Assembly (NCBI GenBank): GCA_930367215.1
Contig: OV884056.1
Location: forward strand, 85,447,285 to 85,511,284
Direction: 5' to 3'
Source of the DNA: Pollenia angustigena
Lineage: Eukaryota; Arthropoda; Insecta; Diptera; Polleniidae
Length of the DNA stretch: 64,000 nucleotides
Shown here: piece by piece, positions 55,390 through 64,000 of the stretch
Position numbering within the stretch: position 1 is the first letter of the stretch
How the letters are laid out: each line of letters begins with the position of its first letter
The notes under the pieces: model-generated
Told to the model about the DNA's origin: nothing
The model's input: only the letters and a program-made list of their open reading frames with translations
The model's database searches: none
Program-made: the position numbers and the translations under genes

Positions 55390-55720
55390 TGATGATATTT
55401 GGAGCGATATTAAAAATATATCATTTGCAGCAATGCAAGCTACGAAAAGATAAAAAGGAAACTCTTTTAATGAAGATTTTTGTATAGAATCAACTGAAGG
55501 TTAAAGTAAATTTCTGGATCTGCCTAATAATATTCCTTTAGTTGACTATTGGAAGTTAAATATATATTATCCAGTAATCAATAGCATAATTTCTAATATC
55601 GAATGCCGATTTGACAACCTTTCATTAGCTAAAGCGTCAAACAATTTCTTTCAATTATTTTTGAAAAGGCGCTGACGAATTCATTATTAATTACAAAACG
55701 ATTTTGCAAACTGATTGTGA
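55390..55720 (+). pseudogene. Decayed hAT-type transposase fragment
   Basis: The frame DIWSDIKNISFAAMQATKR, stop, GNSFNEDFCIESTEG, stop, SKFLDLPNNIPLVDYWKL, then NIYYPVINSIISNIECRF and LSLAKASNNFFQLF resembles the segment around the conserved YYR-N-Y-P-LD-ii-L--RF block of ZMYM/THAP12-like hAT transposases. Several stops show it is dead. It is not within any of the hAT-like TIR elements identified here. Confidence 0.5.
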
Positions 55721-56497
55721 TTCTTAGAAAGCCGAAGCACTAGTACTTTAAAATATGTTTTAAAACATATCCAGCGAAAAACAATAAAACGTTGATATGC
55801 TAAAATCCGAAATTGAAAAGAATATATGTATATCCAAACATTTACAAACTTTTACAAGTGGCAATTAGCCTTTCTATTAGTTATATGCAGTGTGACCACA
55901 ATTAAAAAAAAAATTGGATGCTAAATGGGTATTAAAACAATGCTAAAAATAAAATTTTAAAATGGTAAAAAAATGCTAAATTTTCTTAAATAATTGTATC
56001 ATTTTCATGAATGAATTAAACATAAATTTACCTGAAAATATTATATTTCTTTAAAATAAAATGAAGTTTATATACAAAAAATTATATACATACATTAGGG
56101 CTGCCAGATGTTTGAACCTATCAACCAGGACACATTGAAAAAATGGATCAAAAATGAATATCACCATTTTTACATAAACAGTTTTTTGGCTCTCCTGAAA
56201 ATTTAAGTTGTTACCTTTTAGTATTTTTAAAAAAATCCAACAATATATAGAAAAAAAAATTAACGTATGAAGTACATGTACATAAAAACGTTGAAAAATA
56301 ATAAAATGTTGAGCTTAAAATGTTCTAAACTAAAATAACTTTTAGAAGATTGCACTTTTTCTAGAACTTCATTTCGGTCTTTGATATAGTTATAAAACAG
56401 GTAGCATGTCATATTAAAATCAAACTTACATTGAATAATACTCTCCAGTGTTTCAGTCTTTAACGAGTTTCTTTCTTTAGTCCATTGAGCAGACTAA

Positions 56498-56820
56498 TGG
56501 CCATTTTCTCAATGTATCGATAAACTGGCTGTTACTTAATGTCAACAAAAATTTATTAGAGCGATAAACTGTCCGTTAACGATTTTGGGTTTCTCAATAT
56601 ACCGACAAAAAACATTGTTTTCAGCTGGCAATACCTCTCAAAATACATGTTAAAGCTGGGAGTCAGCTGATTGAATTTATCTGTACGGCAAATAAAAGGA
56701 AAATAACTAATTGGCAGATGAGTGCTGGTTAGCTTTGCGACAGAATAGAAGCAAATTAGACATTGAGAAAACCAAGTTTTCGTTGGGAAAAGAGATAATC
56801 GTATAATGAGAAAACGGCCA
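56498..56820. mobile_element. 323-bp TIR element, TGGCCATTTTCTCAATGTA ends
   Basis: TGGCCATTTTCTCAATGTAT and the complement of ATAATGAGAAAACGGCCA bound the element, with TAA at 56495-56497 and 56821-56823. The 91-codon ORF inside is not convincing. Confidence 0.73.
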
Positions 56821-56855
56821 TAAGTTTTCAACTTGAAAAAATCTAACTCTTTTGA

Positions 56856-56968
56856 TTATTCATCAACCAACTCGACAACTGTCAAACTAATGAATTGACT
56901 AAGCCATACACGCTTTGATTTGGACAACGACTCAGTTGACAATTGAATTGAAACGTGTATGGGCTGCC
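56856..56968. mobile_element. Half copy of the AGCAGCCCATACACG family
   Basis: The complement of this stretch matches the left half of 49337-49708 and ends in GGCAGCCCATACACG, with TTA outside it. It is located inside the larger hAT-like element. Confidence 0.65.
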
Positions 56969-57148
56969 TTAGAGAAAGCAATTTGTTATCGGCTTTCGAT
57001 TACTTATAAAAGTTGTTTACACGGTATAACTTTTTACAGCCACCAGTTGAAACAAAGTTTAAAAAGAGGATTGACTATCATCTAATATTATTGAAAGCTT
57101 TTACCAGCTTTACACCAGATAACAGTTGAATTAAATTAAAGTTCTTTA

Positions 57149-58751
57149 TGCCATGTTTCCACGACGATTTGAATCACCTGCTTCGCTCTCTGAATCATGT
57201 TAATGAATCATGGTGTTTACACGACGTATCTACTTGCTTCGATTTGACAGTTGTCTTTAATAAACAAATCAGTGTTGTCAACTTTGCATTTTCAAAACCC
57301 CACCAAAATGGAGAAAAAACGCAGCAAGTTTAGAATTTTTTTTTATTTAAAATATTGAATTAATTTTGCATAACATGTTTATATTAAAAATACAGTAGCA
57401 TCGTAAATTGTAGTTTAAGAGGAGTTGTGCTCTTTAAACTAGCCGGTGCAAATTAAATCTAAGTTAATTTATTAAAAATAAGTAATTTAAATAAATTGAG
57501 TGTGTTATTTTCGAAAAATTTGCTTTATTGCATTTTTTTACAATTAAATACCGCTTAGAATATTTAATATTTCGAAAGAGTAAACAACCCTTGGAATATT
57601 TCGGTTTACTTTTTTGCGATTCTACTGTATAACAATAAAAAAGTCTTTACAGTTCAGAGTTTTTAGAAAAAAAAAATAAAAATTATCAAACATTAAAAAA
57701 CTACACAAATTTGTTTGCATTCATTTTAGGCAAAAAATTCAACCAGGTAAACTCTTTAGAGCAACTGCCTGTCAGCTGTTAAGTCCAATTTGTCAAAAAA
57801 TGTTCTTCTTTAATTTTTTTGTTTTAATTACATTCAATTGTCGAAGTTAAAATTTTTTGAAAAAAAACTAATTTTATTTAAATTGATTACAAAAGAAGTA
57901 TGTATACTTCAGTTGTTTTTATTAGATTTGTAATTGTTGTAGCGACGAGTTTACCTTGTTGAATTCGACTCGGCATTCATATATACTAGGTAAATTTTTT
58001 TTAATTGCATAAAATATATCTAATTTTTTTTATAAAGAATTCAACACTAAATATCTAGTAAGGATTCTAAATTAGCAACAGTTCAGTATTTATCGTGTTA
58101 TTAAAATATTTTTAAAAATATAATATTTTTTAAGAAGTTAAATATTTTCATATAAAAAATATAACAATAAAACAGCCTTTTACATAGTTAAAAAAGAAAA
58201 ACCAAAAACTTTATAAAAAAATTAAACAAATTTCTACATAAATACATACTTCCATATTATTAAAAAATAGTTTGGGTTTATGACAGGTTTATTAAACAAA
58301 TTTTCATAAAAAAATTCGTTTTTTAATGAATATAAGGGATAGTATTTATGTTTGCATTCATTTGTACAAGATGATATATTTTCGTAAATTGATTTAATAA
58401 ATTCTGTTTAAAACTTTTGAAAAGTTGATCAAAAATTTATTTTAATTATTTCAAATTAATAAAGTTAATATTTTCATCATTAATGTTATAGCAGAACAAA
58501 ATATAAAAAGCACCAAAATGGTGCGAAACGCACCGAGTTGACAACTCTGAAACAATCGATTTTTACAGCTAGTTCAGATAACCTTGCGATAAAAATTAGA
58601 GAAGAGAGTAATTTTTCGTGCTTCGCAAGTAGATTCAATATGAATCTATTGCTTCGCTCTCAAAATTTTGTATGGCGAAGCAGTTGCTTCGTTCATGATT
58701 GGGATGTGAAGCATGAATAGAGAGCGAAGCACGTACCGTGGAAACATGGTA
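57149..58751. mobile_element. 1.6-kb TIR element with GCTTCGCTCTC boxes
   Basis: TGCCATGTTTCCACG and CGTGGAAACATGGTA are inverted, flanked by TA. GCTTCGCTCTC, GAAGCA and TGAATCATG boxes recur at both sub-termini (57180-57245, 58615-58735). The interior is AT-rich with no transposase. Confidence 0.68.
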
Positions 58752-59062
58752 TAATACAAGTACCTTATGTTAGCAATGTTATAACAGAAATCTTAACCTT
58801 TGTTAACAACTAAAGCAAAAAACAAATTTGTTTTTCTTGACCTGTACAAAAAACCAGGACAATTTAATAGTGGACCAGGACACCAGGACAAGAAGTCTAA
58901 AACCAGGACAATCCTGGAAAACCAGGACGTATGGCAGGCCTAACATACATACATTTATTTAATAAAAACAGTTCAGTAGTTTGACAAAAGTTAGCGATTT
59001 TTTAACCAAAAAAAAAACGAATGGACCTACATATCTACAAAATATTAAATGATAAACGCTTA

Positions 59063-59370
59063 AAGCCCTAAGCAAAATATGCAACATTGTCAACAAAACA
59101 TTGTTAAGGCGCAACAATAATGTGCTTAAGTTGGCTTAAGCAAATGTGCGAATACATGTAAATCATATGAGGCAAACCATATTGAACTTACAGAAAATTT
59201 TTGTTAAGTTTTATGAAACTGTCATTTGCTTAAGCAAAGTGCGAAACTGATCGCACTTGCCGTACGGAATCAAATGTTTTTTGTTTTTTTTTTTTTAAAT
59301 ACATTTGAGAGACTTTTTGTTAATTTTTGACAGTAGGTTAAGCAAGGCTATGCATATTATGGTTGGGCCT
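59063..59370. mobile_element. 308-bp TIR element, AAGCCCTAAGCAAAATATGC ends
   Basis: AAGCCCTAAGCAAAATATGC and GCATATTATGGTTGGGCCT are imperfectly inverted, with TTA at 59060-59062 and 59371-59373. Inner GCTTAAGCAAATG/CATTTGCTTAAGC boxes pair exactly. Confidence 0.65.
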
Positions 59371-59419
59371 TTAGGTTTTACAAGAAAAGTAGAAGAAAAA
59401 TTAATTATAAACAGTTTAA

Positions 59420-59638
59420 GGCCCGTTTTCACAACTTACCGATAGCTAAAGGTAGGAGTTTATATGCCGTATAAAAAGTGTTCCAATATTACAACTTTAC
59501 TTTAACCTACCAGGTAGGATGAACCTTAATCTACTTTATCGATCACTTAAGGTTAAAGTAAAGTTTTAATAATGGAACTTTTTTTATAAGGCCGGTTAAA
59601 GTTTACTTTTAGCTATTGGTAAGTTGTGAAAACGGGCC
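59420..59638. mobile_element. 219-bp foldback MITE, GGCCCGTTTTCACAACTTACC family
   Basis: Long inverted arms (GGCCCGTTTTCACAACTTAC against its complement, then CTTTACTTTAACC-type inner arms) are flanked by TAA at 59417-59419 and 59639-59641. Confidence 0.8.
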
Positions 59639-60001
59639 TAAGGCGATTAATAAATTTATCATTTGAAATAGTTTTTTGTAAAATTTTCAAAATGTTAGAT
59701 GTTGTATTGTGAAAGATAAAATATAAATGCGTATAGTTTTATTAATAATTACTTTTTATACTTGAAATATAAATTTAGCTACGTCATAGATCTTTTCAAT
59801 AATAAATTGATTTGAACTGAATAATTATTTATAAATTTTAAACTCGAAAACACTAATTACCTTTAATTTTCAAAATATGTACATTGTTTTTTGTTTCATT
59901 TATTGTTTATTTATTGTATTTTGTGAGATATTTTTTAATTGTCTTTTAATAAAAAATTATTTTGTATTTATTTTTTATTTTTGAGAAGGGCACTTGCCCA
60001 C

Positions 60002-61420
60002 CAGAGATCAGCAATGAATCGTTTTTTCGCTACACATACTGACTCATGCAATTGTAAGTATAAGTGCGTAGAAATCATTTAAACTAAACTACTCTGATTC
60101 ACTCATACTCACAAGAGAAATATTTATGAGTGCGACGTCGACATTATACGCATACTCATAAATGACGTCAGCTTGATCTATAATTTCATGAAAATACTTA
60201 CAATACTCATAATGATTCAAATCATTAGGCTCATCCATTTTCCGTTTTAACACAACAGAGACAACACACAACTTAATAATCAGCGCTGCCAGATAAATTT
60301 GCCGAAAAATCGTCCACTTCATACCTACATGTAACTTTAGTAAACTGTAACTGCCAAATCGTCACTTTGCTATTTCGGGGACAAATCTGGCAGCCTCGCA
60401 TTTTGCTTCGCCTATACACATTGAGTTGAGTAGATTCTAAATCAAACACTACAAATGTTGGTAAAGGCTGTTTTACACTATCACACAAGTCTTAAGACTT
60501 TTGGTCTTACAAAATGAAATGATTTTTGGTCTGATTGTCAAAAAATCAAAGAGAATTTTTATTTCATTACATTTTGCTTCTACACTATCACACTTCAAAT
60601 AAAAAGTAAAATCTTTGTGATTTATGAGATCCACTTTAGATTACAAAATAAAGACAAAAAAACATTTTATTAAGCATTGGAACATTGTTAGCTGGCGTAT
60701 TATTCACTAACTTGCACATTTAAACTTGCACCTTGGTCCTCAGATATATTTTTGCTTTATTTTTAATATTTCTTTAATATTTAATAATTTTTATTTTGAT
60801 GTGGCCGGCAAATTATTCAACAGCTGTTTTTTTATTTTCTTCTAGGGTGGAAAAGTTGATACAATCATATTTTTTTTATTTTTTTTTCGTCTGTGTACCG
60901 TATTTAACGATTTTTTACAACAAATATTTGTGATTTATTTAAATTTTAAAAGAATTCACTTGAAATTTTATATTTTTTTATCGTTTTGCAGTTTTTTATT
61001 AGAAAAAATAATAGTGAATATTTGTGCACAAAATTTTAATTTTCCAGCCCTGATTTTCTTCTTGTGCTTTTGTAAAAACACAATTCTGATAAAATGAAAA
61101 ATCTAATCGTTTAGAAAAATTTCAAAAAATAGAGAGATCCATACGACTGCCAAATTTCTTTACGTATTTTTTGACATTTCATTACAAAATGTTTTTACAC
61201 TATTATACATTATGAATTATTTGTAAATTTTTGACATGTCTTAACACAAAGTATTATAGTCTAAAATGGCCTTAAGTATGAGTACGATGAATAAAATGAA
61301 ACTTTTGAGTGAATATAAGTTTGAATAACATTGGAATAAGTATGAGTGCGTATAAGTGCAAGAATTTATGAGTCATGATTTAGCTCTACTCACTTTTTCA
61401 CTACTCATTGCTGATCTCTG
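60002..61420. mobile_element. 1.4-kb hAT-like element with exact TTGCCCAC duplication
   Basis: CAGAGATCAGCAATGA and TCATTGCTGATCTCTG bound the element. TTGCCCAC is exactly duplicated (59994-60001, 61421-61428) and fits nTnnnnAn. AGTATGAGTGCGTATAAGTG-type boxes recur inside each end. The element at 60465-61272 is nested in it. Short - strand ORFs near 60089-60488 are not supported. Confidence 0.85.
60465..61272. mobile_element. Long relative of the AGGCTAGATTACAC family with TAA duplications
   Basis: The ends AGGCTGTTTTACACTAT and ATAGTCTAAAATGGCCT are inverted and flanked by TAA (60462-60464, 61273-61275). The 808-bp interior is AT-rich and non-coding. It is nested in the hAT-like element at 60002-61420. 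Confidence 0.72.
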
Positions 61421-61521
61421 TTGCCCACCCGAGAATAACAGTCTAACACCTCTTATTCTATTTTATAAAATGTTTGTGTACGACTTTGACAGTTTATATC
61501 ATGATAGTAATTTCTAAATCT

Positions 61522-61709
61522 TCTATATATATAAAAAGAAGTGTACACTTTGATGTCACCACTAACTGCGAATACGGGTAGACCGACTTCAACAAAAACG
61601 TTGGGGTACGTTGGGGATAGTCTGTAGATGGTTTATGTAAAGTTTGCATGAAATCGGCCCAGTGGTTACGGAGACATGGCATTTAGATTTTCCTATATAT
61701 TCCCATACA
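61522..61709 (+). mobile_element. Helitron 5'-end fragment
   Basis: The fragment begins TCTATATATATAAAAAGAAG and follows copy 1 closely (GTGTACACTTTGATG, ATGGTTTATGTAAAGTTTGC) until TTCCCATACAA. It then breaks off at a T-run just before the 560-bp array. Confidence 0.75.
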
Positions 61710-61752
61710 ATTTATCACAGATTTTTTTTTTTTTTTTTAAATTTATTTTTTA

Positions 61753-64000
61753 TAATTAGTATTGTGGTTATTTTGTTGAACTATTTATGGTTTCTAATCC
61801 AAATTTTTAATATTTTTAATTAGGCTTAAGTTCATGAAATTTAATTTTCATTAAATTATTTTTATGAAGAAAGGAATTTTACAACATGAAAATTAATTAA
61901 AATTGTTATTGATAATCTTTCATTCTTGACGTGGCTCGGGCTCGAACCCTGGCCGGCAGGTTACCATGACATGTTTCGATCGCAACCACTCGATCTCCTC
62001 AGATGGATTTGCCGTCTTACACTCGCAGCCATCGACGACTGCTGACGTCACTAGTCAAACATCAATCCTTAAACCAAATTGTATTTTAACATTTGGTAGA
62101 TCGAAATTTGCTTTCCTGAATGATTATCCATTTTAATTGATTTTACATGTTTTTTCCTTTACTTCTGTTTTTCGTACTTTCGTCAAGAATTTTTCTTGAA
62201 GTCCAAGTACATTTTTTGTTTTTTCACTTTGTCTTTCTCTTTTCTGTTGACCTTTTTCAGCTCAACTTGAAGGACAAATGTACACATAGAGCTCGTGCCT
62301 TAGCTTTAACAATAATTAGTATTGTGGTTATTTTGTTGAACTATTTATGGTTTCTAATCCAAATTTTTAATATTTTTAATTAGGCTTAAGTTCATGAAAT
62401 TTAATTTTCATTAAATTATTTTTATGAAGAAAGGAATTTTACAACATGAAAATTAATTAAAATTGTTATTGATAATCTTTCATTCTTGACGTGGCTCGGG
62501 CTCGAACCCTGGCCGGCAGGTTACCATGACATGTTTCGATCGCAACCACTCGATCTCCTCAGATGGATTTGCCGTCTTACACTCGCAGCCATCGACGACT
62601 GCTGACGTCACTAGTCAAACATCAATCCTTAAACCAAATTGTATTTTAACATTTGGTAGATCGAAATTTGCTTTCCTGAATGATTATCCATTTTAATTGA
62701 TTTTACATGTTTTTTCCTTTACTTCTGTTTTTCGTACTTTCGTCAAGAATTTTTCTTGAAGTCCAAGTACATTTTTTGTTTTTTCACTTTGTCTTTCTCT
62801 TTTCTGTTGACCTTTTTCAGCTCAACTTGAAGGACAAATGTACACATAGAGCTCGTGCCTTAGCTTTAACAATAATTAGTATTGTGGTTATTTTGTTGAA
62901 CTATTTATGGTTTCTAATCCAAATTTTTAATATTTTTAATTAGGCTTAAGTTCATGAAATTTAATTTTCATTAAATTATTTTTATGAAGAAAGGAATTTT
63001 ACAACATGAAAATTAATTAAAATTGTTATTGATAATCTTTCATTCTTGACGTGGCTCGGGCTCGAACCCTGGCCGGCAGGTTACCATGACATGTTTCGAT
63101 CGCAACCACTCGATCTCCTCAGATGGATTTGCCGTCTTACACTCGCAGCCATCGACGACTGCTGACGTCACTAGTCAAACATCAATCCTTAAACCAAATT
63201 GTATTTTAACATTTGGTAGATCGAAATTTGCTTTCCTGAATGATTATCCATTTTAATTGATTTTACATGTTTTTTCCTTTACTTCTGTTTTTCGTACTTT
63301 CGTCAAGAATTTTTCTTGAAGTCCAAGTACATTTTTTGTTTTTTCACTTTGTCTTTCTCTTTTCTGTTGACCTTTTTCAGCTCAACTTGAAGGACAAATG
63401 TACACATAGAGCTCGTGCCTTAGCTTTAACAATAATTAGTATTGTGGTTATTTTGTTGAACTATTTATGGTTTCTAATCCAAATTTTTAATATTTTTAAT
63501 TAGGCTTAAGTTCATGAAATTTAATTTTCATTAAATTATTTTTATGAAGAAAGGAATTTTACAACATGAAAATTAATTAAAATTGTTATTGATAATCTTT
63601 CATTCTTGACGTGGCTCGGGCTCGAACCCTGGCCGGCAGGTTACCATGACATGTTTCGATCGCAACCACTCGATCTCCTCAGATGGATTTGCCGTCTTAC
63701 ACTCGCAGCCATCGACGACTGCTGACGTCACTAGTCAAACATCAATCCTTAAACCAAATTGTATTTTAACATTTGGTAGATCGAAATTTGCTTTCCTGAA
63801 TGATTATCCATTTTAATTGATTTTACATGTTTTTTCCTTTACTTCTGTTTTTCGTACTTTCGTCAAGAATTTTTCTTGAAGTCCAAGTACATTTTTTGTT
63901 TTTTCACTTTGTCTTTCTCTTTTCTGTTGACCTTTTTCAGCTCAACTTGAAGGACAAATGTACACATAGAGCTCGTGCCTTAGCTTTAACAATAATTAGT
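61753..64000. repeat. 560-bp tandem array, about four units, running off the window end
   Basis: The unit starting AATTAGTATTGTGGTTATTT repeats at 61754, 62314, 62874 and 63434 and begins again at 63994. The units look identical in the stretches compared. Each contains a tRNA-like segment on the - strand and a T-rich 78-codon ORF on the + strand. Confidence 0.9.
61927..62005 (-). repeat. tRNA-like segment of the 560-bp unit (repeats at +560, +1120, +1680)
   Basis: On the - strand there is an A-box-like GATCGAGTGGTTGCGATC, able to form a D-arm-like hairpin, and a perfect B box GGTTCGAGCCC (61938-61948), 47 nt apart. The A-box region resembles Ser/Leu tRNAs (GGCCGAGTGG). No acceptor stem forms and the T-stem has mismatches, so it is a tRNA-derived sequence, not a tRNA gene. 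Further copies lie at 62487-62565, 63047-63125 and 63607-63685. Confidence 0.7.

Larger units (their letters stand above)
56096..58942. mobile_element. 2.85-kb hAT-like element with exact 8-bp duplication and CCAGGACA boxes
   Basis: The ends TAGGGCTGCCAGAT and the complement of ATGGCAGGCCTA are inverted. ACATACAT is exactly repeated at 56088-56095 and 58943-58950. CCAGGACA boxes mark both sub-termini (56135 and 58850-58925). The interior is a stack of other elements (56498-56820, 56856-56968, 57149-58751). No transposase ORF is seen. Confidence 0.78.

Noticed and set aside
56556..56831. 91-codon - strand ORF
   Set aside because: It is contained in a TIR element and runs through its end; no conserved motif is seen.
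60089..60488. Two overlapping - strand ORFs
   Set aside because: They lie in the hAT-like element, cross its box repeats and resemble no transposase.
62147..63503. Identical 78-codon ORF in each 560-bp unit
   Set aside because: It is T-rich (Phe/Leu/Ile) and its repetition follows from the satellite period; no start context or codon bias supports coding.
61927..63685. Functional tRNA genes in the 560-bp array
   Set aside because: The A and B boxes are present but no acceptor stem pairs and the T-stem has mismatches, so these are tRNA-derived segments.

Overview
The window looks like nuclear DNA from a higher (probably calyptrate) fly. It is very AT-rich, has GT/AG introns, a CAAAATG translation start, Jockey-type and RNase H-bearing LINE fragments, a mariner remnant, Helitron ends and a very high load of small terminal-inverted-repeat (TIR) elements. 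The taxon is inference; nothing in the sequence fixes a genus. It is not bacterial, and there is no operon, CRISPR array or intact tRNA/rRNA gene.

Only one host gene can be supported: two coding exons on the + strand (32313-32585 and 33938-34413/34417) joined by a 1.35 kb phase-0 intron. They encode the start of a basic, serine-rich, apparently disordered protein with repeated RRSS motifs. The last exon ends either at a TGA or at a splice donor that overlaps it, so the gene may continue far downstream, possibly beyond the window. I do not recognise it with certainty.

Almost everything else is mobile or repetitive DNA. (i) At least twenty TIR elements of many unrelated families share TAA or TTA target duplications, the signature of PIF/Harbinger-type transposition. 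Several are nested, and second copies preserve the empty sites. (ii) Elements with hAT-type 8-bp duplications lie at 18985-19346, 30508-30713, 56096-58942 and 60002-61420, with more degenerate ones at 4428-5785 and 23084-25942. (iii) A mariner relic lies at 20552-21430 and a pogo/Tigger-like element with TA duplications at 26051-27121. (iv) Non-autonomous Helitrons lie at 11009-11810, 38872-39681 and (end only) 61522-61709. (v) Decayed LINE coding segments lie at 23430-24810 (-), 24960-25857 (+), 35866-36570 (-), 43500-43700 (+) and 46438-46640 (-), and a decayed hAT transposase segment at 55390-55720. (vi) Three copies of a tRNA-derived SINE are present. (vii) There are two tandem arrays: a roughly 117-bp satellite with a four-monomer higher-order repeat (51.7-52.7 kb) and a 560-bp satellite whose near-identical units each carry a tRNA-like segment (61753 to the window end).

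Region by region: 1-32 kb is nested transposons and AT-rich filler. 32.3-34.4 kb is the gene, with a transposon and a tandem duplication in its intron. 34.4-51 kb is AT-rich DNA with MITEs, one Helitron and LINE fragments. 51.5-53.4 kb is a satellite plus a dispersed repeat. 55-61.4 kb holds two hAT-like elements with nested insertions. 61.75-64 kb is the 560-bp array. The least expected item is a 304-bp TIR element in two copies (33381-33684 and an interrupted copy from 12337) that carries a conserved 34-36-codon reading frame with a conserved start.
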